Shown: positions 30,845-42,971, counted from the first letter of the stretch. The stretch is DNA of 64,000 nucleotides from Chrysopilus asiliformis (GCA_964034945.1 OZ035961.1:64896244-64960243); one strand, 5' to 3'. Program-made: numbers and translations. Notes: generated by a model from the letters alone, not told the origin.

Positions 30845-32198
30845 ATGGCAAATCCACCGCAAATTCTACAAACAACCTTAGCGATTGAGCCATTTGATAT
30901 AAAAATATCGAAGTGGAGTCGATGGATCGATCGGTTCCGCATTGCGGTGTTTTTAGTCACTAGTGGCGACGAAAAGAAAAAGGAACTGCTCATTACATAC
31001 ATGGGTCCTGACACGTACAACATTTTGTGCGATAAGTTATCGCCGGCAAAACCCATGGATAAATCTTACGAGGAGATTACCTAAACATTAAAAGATTTCT
31101 TCGAGCCTGAAAAAAAAACCAAATCTTGGAAAATTACCGTTTCCACTTACGCAAACAAGGCGAAGGTGAAACGGTAAACGAGTACTTGGTTGCGCTGCGT
31201 CGGTTGTCGACAGATTGTGGTTTCGATGCGTATTTAGACACTGCTTTGCGAAATCAATTCATTTTCGGTTTGAGAAATCAACGTACATTAAATAGGTTAT
31301 TAGAGAAAAAAACTCTCACTTTGACCTCAGCCCTTGCCTTAGGTCAAGCGGTAGAACTTTCAGAAAAGGGGGGTGCTGAAATGGGTGATCGTTTGAAAAG
31401 TGAAACGGTAAATTTGATGAAAGAACACTCGAAAAAAAAGCCACCATTACAAACAAATACCGGCAACTCCGGCAGAATTGCCAACTCTGCTAAGAAAAAT
31501 GCCACTTCTAGTTGTGCAAAAAAAGGTGGTGTACGCGTGTGTTTTCGGTGTGGAAATAAGGAACACTTTGCTAACAAATGTCCTCATGTAAATGCTATTT
31601 GTAATTTCTGTAAAACAAAAGGGCATTTTGCGAAAATGTGCATGAAGGCAAATAAAATGAAAGTGGAAACAAATCAGCTTGAATTGGCAGATTCGTGTGT
31701 AAGTGAAATTTATAATATTGATTCAAAATTGAATAGAGCCAAATATTGGTGCAAACTGAAAGTTAACAATTACGAGCTGAAATTTGAAATTGATACGGGT
31801 TCACCAGTTACGGTAATTAGTTTAACAGATGCAAAAAAATATTTCGGAAAATCTATTATTAAACAAACCGATGTCGATTTAGTGAGTTACTGTGGAAATA
31901 GACTGGATTGTGTAGGCATCATTTATGTAAATGTGTCAGTAGACGAGGAGTCTCACAATAGCATGCGTATTTTTATTGTGCGTTCGACGCGAAATCCTCT
32001 GCTGGGTCGGGAGTGGATGTCGAAAATTAAATTGGATTGGTCCACCATTTTGCAAAGAAAAAGTGAGTCAGTATTGCAACTAAAGGAGGTTTCGGCGGTA
32101 AATAATATCGAGGGACAATTAAAGTCATTGCTGAATAAATTTGATCGTTTGTTTTCCAATACTATGGGAAAAATCTCGAGAGTACAAGCACGCTTATA
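30845..32198 (+). pseudogene. gypsy gag and protease, frameshifted
   Basis: ATG at 30845 opens MANPPQILQTTLAIEPFDIK, then WSRWIDRFRIAVFL and NILCDKLSPAKP, a gypsy capsid-like region. A stop at 31082 and a register change near 31115 interrupt it. The second frame (31126 on) continues capsid (LRRLSTDCGFDAYLDTALRN, QFIFGLRN), then two CCHC knuckles (CFRCGNKEHFANKC and CNFCKTKGHFAKMC), the protease (FEIDTGSPVTVIS, with DTG; LLGREWMSKIKLDW), and the first RT residues (LLNKFDRLFSNTMGK). A Harbinger element interrupts it at 32199. Confidence 0.88.
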
Positions 32199-32266
32199 GG
32201 CCCCTATTGTGAGCTTCGTCAATCGATCGTTGAAATGTCAAATCGAAAAATCGGTATTGTGATCTT

Positions 32267-32296
32267 CGATTTTATCGTTCGTGAACGATAAAATCG
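32267..32296. repeat. Perfect 14-bp-arm palindrome in the Harbinger end
   Basis: CGATTTTATCGTTC, GT, then GAACGATAAAATCG. It sits about 70 bp inside the left terminus. GAACGAT also occurs singly near 35120-35175 at the other end, which suggests binding sites for the transposase or its Myb-like partner. Confidence 0.8.
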
Positions 32297-32409
32297 TTCA
32301 GTTCGGAACGATGACATTTGTTTGATCGTTCGGTGAAGTTTATGTCAAGTTAGCGATCGGTGAAGTATTACAATTACTTTTTATATCAAAATTAGAGGCT
32401 ACTAATAAA

Positions 32410-33453
32410 ATGTGAGTATTTGTACACTTTAATTAAAGAGTAATATCTTGATTTTATAATTGTTATAGGGATTCGACTAATTGTAAGAGACAAACTTCAA
32501 ATAAAAACCAAATAGAAAAATTAGTTGAAATAATGAAGGGAAGTCCAAACCTCGCAAGAGGTTTGTACAAGAAATGTCAAACTAAGGACGAATGGGATAA
32601 ATATGCCGCTGAACTGAACAGTTTAGGTCCTCCAAGTAGAACAGCAGAAAAGTGGCAAAAAGTAAGTACAATTTTTTACAAAAATACGCCAAAATCTCAA
32701 AAACATGTAAAAATCTGTACAGAATCTCCATCACTTGAAGGACGTACACGTTTACCGGTTTTTTTTTTACTATTTTCAGGTATGGGTTGATTTAAAATTT
32801 AATGTAAAAAAAAAGTTGATTGCTGATAAAAAGCAAGTTAAATCAACAGGTGGGGGACCGAATGCATTCCAAACGTATAGTCCTCTTGAGGAGGATGTGA
32901 TTTCATTACTTAATTTAAAAGTAAATGTAAGGAAAAACCTTCGGATTTGAGGCTAATATTAATGATAACAACATGGATGAAATCCGAATGGAAAATGCCA
33001 AAGCGAATGTCGAATGTAGTGACGAAAGTAATAATGTTCTCGATGATATTGACTCTTGTACCGATAATATCACCACTGCTACATCGGAAGTCCCTACATC
33101 ATCTGGACTAAGGACTTCGAAAGGCAAAACCCAGGCGAATCATTTCCAAAATCAGCGACTACAACTGTTATCTCGCCAACAAAAAATCCAGGAAAATTTT
33201 TATAAGGACATCACTAATGTAATGAATGAAACAAAAAAAAACCATAAATGGTATTTATGAATATCAACAAAAACGTTATTACTTAGATAAAGAAAACTCC
33301 AAAGAATTAATTAAACTGAAGAAGGAAAAACTGCAAATTTTGAAACAAAGCATGCAACACGAAAAAGAAGATAGAATATTAAAATTGAATTTAAAAAAAG
33401 AACTTTTAGAATTAGAGAAACAACGGAACCAAATACGTACCAACGATATATAG
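32410..33453 (+). pseudogene. Harbinger Myb/SANT-like protein gene, two frameshifts
   Basis: The start codon is probably split by an intron (AT|GTGAGT at about 32410; acceptor TTATAG before 32469). Exon 2 (to 32658) reads NKNQIEKLVEIMKGSPNLAR and EWDKYAAELNSLGPPSRTAE. A donor GTAAGT and an acceptor TTTTCAG (about 32779) lead to exon 3: VWVDLKFNVKKKL and TGGGPNAF. This W..LN..GP...W...W.D.K...K and TGGGP pattern is typical of Harbinger Myb/SANT-like proteins. One slip near 32940 and another in an A-run at 33231-33239 break the frame. Beyond them a Lys/Glu-rich coiled-coil tail continues to 33453. Confidence 0.75.
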
Positions 33454-33699
33454 TTTTTTTTTGTTTTTCTTTATCTTATCGTTATTGTCGTCTTTTTGAA
33501 GTATCATAACTCACTTGTAAAGAAGTTCATTGAAATTTCTTACGAAAGCAAAAAATTACTTATGATGCTTTAAAAAAATGACAGTTTATAATAAAGCCAA
33601 GGAGGTTATTTTTTTGTTAATAGAATTTTTTGTTATGGAAACAAGTTTAAAAATAATTTAAATAAAAAATGTTTTATATACGTAAATATATGATATTTA

Positions 33700-34967
33700 T
33701 CAATTCAAAAAACTCAACATTCTTTGTCTAATATTTTCGGCTTCACGATCGTTTGAAAAACCAGCATCTTCTGGTATAAATTCGTTTATATCGTCGCCAT
33801 TGTCGTCCTCTATATTTTCAGGCAGCTCAACATTGTATTTTCTGCATATATTGTGGAGAGCCACACACGTATTAACAATTTGTGTAGCTTTTTCTGGGCA
33901 GTAGTGAAGCTCTCTTGCTCCAAGTAAGCATCTAAATCTGTTCTTTAAGATGCCTATAGTTCTCTCTATGATAATCCTGGCTTTGGAGTGTTTGCTGTTG
34001 AAAAGAGCTTCCCGAGAACCTTCTGAGGTATTGCGAAATGGAGTTATCAAATATGGTTCTAAGGGATATCCGGCATCACCTACAAATCCATTTTAATTAA
34101 TGACAAAAGATCTCATATAGGTAAAAAAGTAACATAAACAACTTTCCATACCGAGAAGCCATGTATTCCTCTCTCCATTTCCATAATTTTCCCTTAATTT
34201 TTGCTTCATTATGGATAAATTCCAGACGAGGGAGTCATGGGTAGATCCTGCATACCTCGCATCTACGTACCGGATCACCATATTGTTATCGCAGACCTGT
34301 AAGCATAATCGTTATATTACAGTACAAAAAAAAACTGTTCTACCAGCATAGCATTTAAACTATAGAATCCTTTTCTATTGTAATATAAATGCTGGATCTG
34401 TTTCTGTGGAGCTCTGATTTTGATGTGGGTGCCATCAACAGCACCTATAATTCCTGGTAACCCGGATTTCTCGAAAAAATAGAGTTTTGCTTGCCTTTGC
34501 TCTTCCAAGGTATATGAAGCCTTTATCCACTCAGGGCACACAAACTGTTCAAAAATATCAAACAACTCTTTCAACACTAAAGACACTGTTGACTGTGCTA
34601 GTCCAAGGTTGAAATCATTTCCCACGCTAGATTGATAAGAACCTTGTCCGCAGAATTTTAAAAGGCAAGCCAACTTAATAATATTTGGAATAGATGAAGT
34701 TCGTTTCATGGCTTTTAGCTTAGATTCAACGGAATTCAGCAAATCTATGAAACAAACCTGCGAAAGCCGAAAATTCTGAATAAACCTGCAATTAATCATT
34801 TTAAATATTTATGAATATTTTGTTTTTGAAGTAGCATACCGAATTTCATCTAATTCCAGTATGTTGGAATGATCCCGGAGTTGTCTTCTTCGACGTAAAA
34901 CATATAGATTTTCCTGGCGAGACTCATCTTCACTGTCGCTTTCGAAATACAGCTCCATTGAAGCCAT
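33700..34967 (-). CDS. PIF/Harbinger transposase (HARBI1-like DDE nuclease), four exons, open
   Basis: Cuts and pastes the transposon; normally works with the Myb-like partner. Exons on the minus strand: 34967-34840, 34785-34344, 34296-34152, 34079-33700, lengths 128+442+145+380 = 1095 nt, giving 364 residues and a stop. All three introns (54, 47 and 72 bp) are GT..AG, and the frame is open throughout. Motifs: [19 protein letters not shown] helix-turn-helix-like region; [16 protein letters not shown] with the first catalytic Asp; [12 protein letters not shown] with the second; [20 protein letters not shown] with the Glu. Length fits the family. It may still be expressed although its host gypsy is dead. 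Splicing is inferred from sequence only. Confidence 0.85.
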
Positions 34968-35223
34968 TTTTAACTACTGAAACAACTTCACAAAAACAAT
35001 AATTTAATTATTAAATTGAAAATACTTTTTCTTTCAAACATACCTTAAATGCCGGCTAAGTGCCATAACCTCAACAATGTGAATTCCTAAACGTCAAACA
35101 CTAAACAATTCACAATAGCGATTACTGGAACGATGAACTTTACGCAATACCAAATTGTTTTTCGATCGTTCCGGACAACGATGGTCGATCGATTAGATAT
35201 CGATAACCGCAATAGGCCCCATA

Positions 35224-36642
35224 TTTAAAAGAAAATGCGGTACCCGTGTTTTTCAAACCGCATCGTGTTGCATTTCCACTTAAAAAAGCGGTAGAAAATG
35301 AATTAGATAAACTAGTGGCTGATGACATTTTTGAGAAAGTGGATGCCAGCGAATGGGCATCACCGTTGGTTACTGTGCGAAAAAAATGATCAAGTGCGAT
35401 TGTGCGGGGACTATAAGAGAACAATTAACCCATGTTTGTTAGTGGACGAATATCCATTGCCATCTATCGATGATTTGTTTTCGTCTATGGCAGGCGGTTT
35501 GTCCAAGGCGTATTTGTAGTTGGAAGTTCACCCGGATGATCGGTATTTGTGGTATGACCAAAACAAAAAGTTTGGCCAGAAATTACTGTTGGTGGCCTGG
35601 ACTGGATGGAGATATTGAGGAAATGGTGTCAAATTGCCAGGATTGTCAATCCTTACGAGCCGAGTCGACTAGAGTACAACCTATTCACTGCTGGGAGTCT
35701 CCCTAGAAGCCATTTGAGAGAGTACATGCAGACTTTGCGGGTCCAATTCAAGGAAAATATTTGTTTATCGTGGTCGACGCGTATTCCAAGTGGCCAGAAG
35801 TACACGTAATTTCGGATATTACAACTTAGACAACGATGCGAATATGTCGAGATATATTTGCTACGTACGACATTCCAGCTGTCTTTGTGAGCGATTTTGG
35901 GCGGCAATTCATGTCACATGAATTCCAATCCTTCTTAAAGAATAACGGCATACAACACAAGCAAGGAGCCCCGTATCATCCCGCTACAAATGGCCTTGCG
36001 GAAAGATTTGTGCGTACGATCAAAGAGAAATTGAAAACTAATAAGGCGACTAAAAACGATTTCCAGAAAGAAATTTCCAACATTTTACTTGCGTATAGAC
36101 GTGCTATATACCCGAGCACGGGTAGATCACCGTCGATGCTGATGTTTGGTCGACAAATCCGTTCTCGTTTAGATGTTATGATGCCGGGTAAATCGAAGCC
36201 AGTTAAAGACTTTGCAACAAAATCAAATGAAAAGTCACCAGTTTTTTACTTAAACGATCGTGTTGCTGCTAGAGATTATTTGTCTAAGGAAAAATGGCAA
36301 TTGGGACGAATAATCGAACAAAGCGGCGTTCTACATTTCCAAGTGAAATTGGATGATGGACGTATTTGGAAGCGGCACCGGGATCAGATTCGTCGTGTAG
36401 GCGATAATTTAGCACCGCGAACAGAGGTCGCTGAAGCTCAGGGTTTCGGAGAGTTGCTGGTTGACGATGAAATCATTCTTGGAAATTCCAATGTAGCCGA
36501 CGAAGGATTTTCAACAAAGGAAACCGGAAGTAGCGAGGAGAAGCCGAAAGGTACTTCACCGGAAACAGCTAACCTACCGTTACAATTACGTCGTTCCGAG
36601 CGACAACGAAAACAACCCGAGCGATTACAATTAACTCATTAA
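35224..36642 (+). pseudogene. gypsy RT stub and integrase, deleted and mutated
   Basis: RT continues from the Harbinger junction (VFFKPHRVAFPLKKAVENEL, DIFEKVDASEWASPLVTV), shifts frame at an A-run near 35384, then CGDYKRTINPCLLVDEYPLP and a stop. A deletion jumps from LEVHPDD to integrase (KSLARNYCWWPGLDGDIEEM, NCQDCQ). The core has HADFAGPIQGKYLFIVVDAY, SDFGRQFMSHEFQSFLKNNG and HPATNGLAERFVRTIKEKL, so D, D and E are all present although SDNG has become SDFG. Stops lie at about 35702 and 35827. The C-terminal GPY/F-type segment (DGRIWKRHRDQIRRV) and a basic tail end at 36642. Confidence 0.88.
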
Positions 36643-36915
36643 TTTTTTTTTAAGCAAATTAATTAATTTTTTTTAAGCAAATTAATCAATTTAAAGAAAA
36701 AAAATGTAATTTAAGTAAATTCTGAAAAAAAAACATTTTTTTTTCTCTGCCAGAGGGAGAAATGTTGAATACTAGCTGAATTAAATGAATTAGATATGGT
36801 AACTCCCTGGCAAACTCCCAGAGAATCTGTCTGTGTTAAACTAGCGAACATTACGCATTAAATAATTATAAACTACCCAGCTGCGTTTCATTTAAAATCA
36901 GGAACCGTTACAACA

Positions 36916-37246
36916 GCCACGTTAGTTAACGCTGCCTGCGTTGCATTACCTGATTCGGTCACTTCCGAGTAAGTGGCTGGTTTAGCCTCATTTGTGTTCG
37001 CAGTTGCTGCTGCCCTACGCAGTTTAAATTCTGCTTCAGCTTCTGATGTCAAGAAAGTAATTTGATCCAGTAAGTAGAATGCTTTATATTGATTTAATTG
37101 CAATATGTTTTCAGAATCTTTATCTGCGCCGAAAACCAGGTGAACTCCGTTTTCATGTTCTCTACGGCTATAGGTTCTCCATTTGTTTGTGGCCAAACCT
37201 GGGTTTTGACGTCTAATCCTATCGAGGAAAGTCGCTGTAGAAATGT
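36916..37246 (-). pseudogene. LINE ORF1 fragment with DUF4780-like domain
   Basis: The minus frame runs LDRIRRQNPGLATNKWRTYS, then HLVFGADKDSENILQLNQYK, FYLLDQITF and an Ala/Thr-rich tail. This resembles DUF4780, a domain of ORF1 proteins in insect LINEs. It is cut at its C-terminal side by the gypsy element (36915); the continuation appears to be 30555-30513, beyond the gypsy, and then 30193 down. At the other side it is cut by a family P repeat. It is plausibly ORF1 of the LINE at 27120-30193. Confidence 0.55.
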
Positions 37247-37324
37247 TTATACCCGTATGGTGAAACCAAAGGGTATATTAACTTTGCCTTACCGTTTGTA
37301 ACGCCAAGATCCCGTCATCACACA

Positions 37325-40300
37325 AAAAAAAACAAAGCAGTCATTGGGACTGCCGCCAGAAGTGATAACCTTAAACTATGAAATAACAGAATTTTTTTGG
37401 ATTTTGAAATTATTTGTAGTATCAAAAATTAATATTTCATAATTTGTAAATTAAAATCATTAACATTAGTCTGGTTTTCACATCTATCGCCACTCCGAGC
37501 AACAATTACATATATACATTAGCTGTTTTTTTAATGATCCATATGGATCTGTTATCCGGATCATTTAAAAAAGCAGCTGTTATCAACCAGTTCAAGCTGT
37601 GAGAAATCTTTTTTAGAGAAGAAGCTTTATTAAAAAACTGCAGTTGAAACGCGCAATTGGTAAATCCAACAAACTTTTTTAATATCTCGAGTTTTTTTTT
37701 TGAGCGCAGTTTTTCTTTCGTGCAGTTGTGGAAGTAAACTTTTTCTATTTTTCTAAAATGAAAATTCAAGACCTCGGTGCAAAAAGCGGTCATGTTCACT
37801 TTTTTGCGAAAATGAGTTATTGATGCCAAATGCAAGAATAAACGAATGCGCATATTTGGCTGCAAAGAGCATACTTTTTAGAGGCCTGTGTAAAAAGTTA
37901 TTAAAGAGAAGATGCATTGTTTCATATAATTTGACGCGGAATTTTTTTTCCAAAAAAAAATTTTTTATTCTGGGAGTTTTGTTTTGTTAAATTGAATATT
38001 TTTTTATTTGTTTTTTACTAAATAAAGGCTAGTTAACAAGTCTGGACTGTATTTTGTAGTCATAAATAAATTTTAAAAACCGCTTTTTTACTCTTGTGTG
38101 CAAGAAACAGCTATGTCCAAAACTTTAAAATGTCCATAACTTTTTCAAAAAAAAAAATATGGATTTATCTCAAATTAAAATGATGTAAGAATACATGCTT
38201 GATTTAAACCAGAGATGAAAATATTTCTCAATTTTTATAAAGACTCACTTCTGATGAGGAATATTTATATCGACCAGAATAACACTCACTTCTGATGAGG
38301 AATATTTATGTCGAGCAAAATAAAACTCAGTCCTGATGAGGAATAATTTTGCCGAGCAGAATAAAACTCTTTTTTAAAGAGATTTAAAATGTTGTGAAAA
38401 ACTTATACTCAATGAGTTTTTGAAAAACTCCTTGACTTGAAACACTCTATTCGAAGAGGAATATTTATATTGAGCAAAATAAAACTCATTTATGTGTCGT
38501 CAAAAACTTATACTCGATGTTTCTCGCTTTGTTTGATACGTGGTCTTTTTAATATTATGTTGCTTTTATGGGGTGGTGATGGGTGGATGATGGGTGGAAG
38601 ATGGGTGGGGTGAGGGGGGAAGGGGGAGGGGGGGGGGGGGATGGGGGGGATTTTTTTTCCAAAAATTTTTTTTTTTGGAAAATAGTATGGAGCAAAATAA
38701 AGTTAGGGAGGAAATTTCTGAACAGCACATGACTTTCTTATACAAAAAAATTTTTTTTTCAGGAAAATACCCTAGAGCAAAATAAAATTAGCGAGAAAAT
38801 GTCTGAACAGCACACGACTTTCTTATACAAAAAAAAATTTTTTTAGGAAAATACCCTAGAGCAAAATAAAATTAGCGAGGAAATGTCTGAACAGCACACG
38901 ACTTTCTTATACAAAAAAAATTTTTTTTAGGAAAATACCCTAGAGCAAAATAAAATTAGCGAGGAAATGTCTGAACAGCACATGACTTTCTTATACAAAA
39001 AAAAAATTTTTTTAGGAAAATACCCTAGAGCAAAATAAAATTAGCGAGGAAATGTCTGAACAGCACATGACTTTCTTATACAAAAAAAAAATTTTTTTTA
39101 GGAAAATACCCTAGAGCAAAATAAAATTAGCGAGGAAATGTCTGAACAGCACACGACTTTCTTATACAAAAAAAAATTTTTTTAGGAAAATACCCTAGAG
39201 CAAAATAAAATTAGCGAGGAAATGTCTGAACAGCACATGACTTTCTTATACCACAAAAAATCGATTTTTAAATATAAAAATACACTATTTTAAAGACACG
39301 GGTTTTTTATTTGTATGAATGGGACATAGATGACATAGTAAAACATTAATACCGCACTGAAATCAGGGTTTGAATTGGTTTGTTTGATAGCGAAAACACA
39401 ATGACGCGTCAAGGCGTGCGTAAGATTTTACATTTCGATGCTTCAAAAGTAAAACCAGTGGCTTACTATGGGACGATTTAAAATGGCGCTTCGCTTTGAC
39501 GCTCCGTTTCCCCAACTCATTGCACGACATCACGTCATATATATATTTCAGTGTATCACCAACATAGGTAAATTAATTTTATTTTTCAGTTAGTTCATCA
39601 ATGCCCCATTTTATATACAAATCAACATACAAAATAAAAAACCCGTGTCTTTAAAATAGTGTATTTTTATATTTAAGAATCGATTTTTTGTTGTATAAGA
39701 AACTCATGTGCTGTTCAGAAATTTCCCCGAGAATTTTATTTTGCTCTGGGGTATTTTCCTGAAAAAAAAAATTTTTTTGTATAAGAAAGTCATGTGCTGT
39801 TCAGAAATTTCCTCGCTAATTTTATTTTGCTCTAGGGTATTTTCCAAAAAAAAAAATTTTTGGAAAAAAAATCCCCCCTCCCCCTCCTCCTTCCCCCTCC
39901 ACCTACCCCCTCCCCCCACACCCCACCCCCTACTAACCCACCAATCACCCACCCATCATCCACCCTTTACAATAAATAATAATTTCTTATCATGCATTGA
40001 AAATTATTGGAAATCGTACACTAGCCACACCATACAAAATCGACCAAATGAGTTTTTCGTCAGCTCAGCGAAATAAAACTCATTGGAACTGATATTTATT
40101 TTCAAGAAATATTTATCTCTCATTAGAACTGATATTTATTTTCAGGAAATATTTATCTCTCATTAGAACTGATATTTATTTACAGAAAATATTTATCTCT
40201 CTTCTTGAGTTTTTCGTCGCACAAATAAAACTCATCTCCTTCAGAGATATTTTTTCGCACAATGAAAAAGTTATTAGTCGTGAGTGAGACTTGAAATGAG

Positions 40301-40653
40301 AGATAAAGAGAGATAAAATAACTCTTATTTTCATCTCTGATTTAAACTGTAAATTGTTAACTTTGTCCCAGAGCAAAAATTTCACGCTAATATGTTTTTT
40401 GTCTCTCCTAAAAAATTTGAAAAAGTGGAGATGACCGCTTTTTGCACCGAGGTCTTCATTATCATTATCGAAAAAACCATAACAGAAAGCTTTGGAAGTT
40501 GAGGTGCTTTTTTTAAAAGTTTTCCAATGTGGAAGTTGAAAGGTTTTCCAATGTGGAAAGCGTCACGTTTTGTGGAAAGCAAATGCTGACGCCAAACCAT
40601 AAGTTTTTACCCATCCAAATATCGCCAAACGCGCCTAAAGAAGTTATCACTTC
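37325..40653. mobile_element. Foldback (FB-like) complex of nested inverted repeats, ~3.3 kb
   Basis: Paired inverted segments from outside inward: GAAGTGATAAC (37359) with GTTATCACTTC (40643); GACCTCGGTGCAAAAAGCGG (37772) with its complement (about 40450); CAGAGATGAAAATA (38209) with TATTTTCATCTCTG (about 40335); GATGATGGGTGG-type DNA (38580-38650) with its C-rich complement (39880-39965); a tandem of about seven 84-bp units (38675-39250) facing two inverted units (39699-39850); and 39259-39320 facing 39615-39690. The core loop is about 39345-39595. No protein gene is seen. Long inverted arms made of tandem repeats are typical of Drosophila FB elements, but the sequence is not one I recognise. 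Confidence 0.75.
38675..39252. repeat. 84-bp tandem repeat in the left foldback arm
   Basis: About seven units, each with ATACCCTAGAGCAAAATAAA, AATGTCTGAACAGCACA and GACTTTCTTATAC followed by an A-run/T-run. Two units are present inverted at 39699-39850. Variation is mostly in the A-run length and an A/G change in CACACGACTT versus CACATGACTT. Confidence 0.9.
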
Positions 40654-41134
40654 AAAATGAATTACACCAGTGTGTTTAGAATGATAAAAAAAAGTTGAAT
40701 TCAGCATGTCCGTCCGTCCGCCCGTCCGTCTGTCCGTCCGTCCGTCTGTGGCGCGGATTGCGGACGCACGGATTGAGTTAGAGACTTGAAATTTTGCGCA
40801 GATTGGTTTTTCTTAGAATGCAAGGCTAAGTTAGTTAATGGGCAAAAATGGACCACGAACAAAAACGATTTTTGCGAATATCTCAAAAACGGTGCATCTT
40901 ATCAAAAAAGTTCGAGAACAAAAGTTATTTAGGATATGATTCTACATAAAACTTCCATACATCAAAATCCGATTGGAATAAATTTTAAAAAATCTTATTG
41001 AAAAGTTTGACTTCAAAGAGGAATTTTGATACAACTGTTCGCCGTTCACTTAAATCACCATACGGGTTTTCAATAATTGCCATATTGGCAATTGTAGCTT
41101 TTGTTATGTTTTACATTTATGAGATACAATATAT

Positions 41135-42531
41135 TGTGGTGAATCAGATTTTCTCTGAGTTCACCACCATAAAATTTATATCAAAATCAAGTGAAAGACC
41201 GAGATCTTTCGTAACCAACCTCGTTAAAGGACTTGATTTTTTTCCACTTGTTATTTGAACACAAGTTCAAATAACAAAACTATTTTATTTAAAATGAAAA
41301 ACATGTAAGATTATTCAAGTGATGTAATAAAAGTCATCCCTTTTATAATTTATGGTTCCCTTCGAAGAAAAATAGTTAAATCGTATGCAAACAAACATAC
41401 GAAAAATTAAATGACAAAATCAATAATCAAATATGCATTCATGCATTTGAGAAAACAACACAAAGTTGAGTTCGTTTGGTTTTCATACCAAACGAACTAA
41501 TCTAAAAATAGATCGCATGATACAGGAACATACATGATCATGCCTACCAAGATCCTTTAGCATACGAGGATACAATTCGCTTTTAGCCAATAGGCACACA
41601 AGAATGATCAATCGTCTTTGCATCATCCCTTTTTCGTTTAAGGAGAAGCAAAAGTAGGAGGAACCAAATCTCCTACACACGAAGGATCAACAGTTACTTG
41701 CATCATCTCTTATGCAATTCCAAAGGAGAATTCATGAGTAGGATGGGCAAGATGAACTTGTTATTATCTTGCTTGGGAATATTTCTCAAACAACGAGAGA
41801 CTGAATCATTATTCAGATTCCTCCCCACTATTGAGTAATTTTTATATTTTCCAATAAGGAAAATTTAAACGATAGGATGGGCCAACTCCCACGACAATAT
41901 CTAACGATTCCAAATGAAATGGAATCGATTTAAAATTAAAAGATTAACAGAGATAAAGAAAAGTATAGTAAAGAGTTTTGCCTTTGCAAAATTTTATAAA
42001 ACGACCTGCACGGTCAAATTAGGACAAGTTCTTTCGGGTCCGCGACCCTAGTCGCGACCTAAACGAAGTAGTTTTCTGTGCTTTAAACGCTGCATAGTAA
42101 ACTAAGATTACGCGACTTATCGCGTAGAAGAAGTAACAAAAATTTAATAAACTTAGAAAACGGCCACGGGCATTGACCCCGGCCTTCAGAAATATTGCGT
42201 TATACGCGATGAAATTAGGGGCATAAAAAAACTAAAAAACATATTCTTGATAGGCCATTTAACAACAGTGAGTTAAATTTTAAATAAAGTGAACGCGTAT
42301 TCTTTTTAACAATTATCGAATGTAAAAGTTAGAATTTTAAATAAATAAAGTTAAGAAATAAATGTATAAAATAAATTTTAAATAAAGTGAACGCGTATTC
42401 TTTTTAACAATTATCGAATGTAAAAGTTAGAATTTTAGATAAATAAAGTTAAGAAATAAATGTATAAAATTTTAAGTGAATAAACATTTAATTTCATTTG
42501 TATGTCTTTTTACTTTTAAAAAACCACGACA
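41135..42531 (+). mobile_element. Probable solo LTR, 1.4 kb
   Basis: Starts TGTGGTGAATCAG and ends AACCACGACA, with ATAT on both sides (41131-41134, 42532-42535). No coding sequence inside. Contains a perfect 11-bp-arm hairpin (GTTATTTGAACACAAGTTCA.., 41249-41274) and a 98-bp tandem duplication near the right end. ATAT in AT-rich DNA is weak evidence, so the boundaries need comparison with other copies. Confidence 0.4.
42276..42471. repeat. 98-bp tandem duplication
   Basis: GTGAACGCGTATTCTTTTTA and the following sequence through AATAAATGTATAAAAT occur twice in direct tandem, starting at 42289 and 42387. The copies are almost identical (one A/G difference seen in AATTTTAAATAAA versus AATTTTAGATAAA). 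Confidence 0.85.
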
Positions 42532-42971
42532 ATATGTATCTGAAGCAATTAAATAACAATAGAAGAATTTAAGAAGAGAATCTTTTATTTAATTTCTCCA
42601 TACTTTAACTAGGTCGATATCGCAGTCTAACGGTGTGATAGTTCCTTTCTTTGGGTCACCACCACCTAATTTTGACACGGTAGCTCCTAATTTGAGGTCG
42701 CCACCATCAAGAGCCCGTTTAGCGCGGTTAAACTCCCTGCGCTCTTTCCCGCTAAAGTTTTTCCTTATACTAAGTTCAGACCGACACAAAATCACGTAAT
42801 TTTGAAGATTTTCGTAATTTTGAACGAAATCTTGCTCGAAATCACGAGATTTCCAGTACATAAACCTGTTTTCCAAAATCACCAAAAGTATGCAATTTCC
42901 ACAAAATTACGAACGAAATCAAGCAAAAGCTATGTATACAACCCTGGAAAACTTATTCAGCTCTATTCAGC

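Larger units (their letters stand above)
32199..35220. mobile_element. PIF/Harbinger DNA transposon, 3.0 kb, two genes
   Basis: Inserted in gypsy RT with ATA on both sides (32196-32198, 35221-35223); excision restores the gypsy frame. Ends GGCCCCTATTGTGA and the complement of the right end GGGGCCTATTGCGG match at 10 of 14 bases. GAACGAT/ATCGTTC motifs cluster inside both ends, including a 30-bp perfect palindrome at 32267-32296. It encodes a Myb/SANT-like protein on + and a DDE nuclease on -, convergent, the standard Harbinger layout. Confidence 0.9.
30556..36915 (+). mobile_element. Ty3/gypsy retrotransposon, defective, with a Harbinger inside
   Basis: Two 153-bp LTRs (30556-30708 and 36763-36915) begin TGTTGAATACTAGC and end CCGTTACAACA. 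They differ at three positions, so the copy is fairly young. Flanks GTCAC and GCCAC are a probable 5-bp duplication with one change. Just inside the 5' LTR is TTTTGGCGACGAGGAT (primer-binding region, 30710-30725). The purine tract CAGAGGGAGAAA (36751-36762) precedes the 3' LTR. Gag, protease, RT stub and integrase are recognisable; the RT core and RNase H are deleted. It lies inside LINE-derived sequence. Confidence 0.9.
37247..41114 (+). mobile_element. Repeat family P, copy split by a foldback complex
   Basis: Left part 37247-37330 (TATACCCGTATGGTGAAACC to CGTCATCACAC) and right part about 40650-41114 (ATGAATTACACCAGTGTGTT through to TTTTGTTATG) make one family P copy. In uninterrupted copies these segments are contiguous. 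The right part has the GTCCGTCCG run (40709-40750), inverted TCACCATACGGGT (41056) and the hairpin AATTGCCATATTGGCAATT. Confidence 0.8.

Noticed and set aside
38225..38360. CTGATGAG repeats as hammerhead ribozymes
   Set aside because: The core CTGATGA is present three times but the required GAAA half and matching stems are not found in the right place.
41483..41680. Minus-strand 65-residue frame
   Set aside because: No family match; it lies inside the probable solo LTR.
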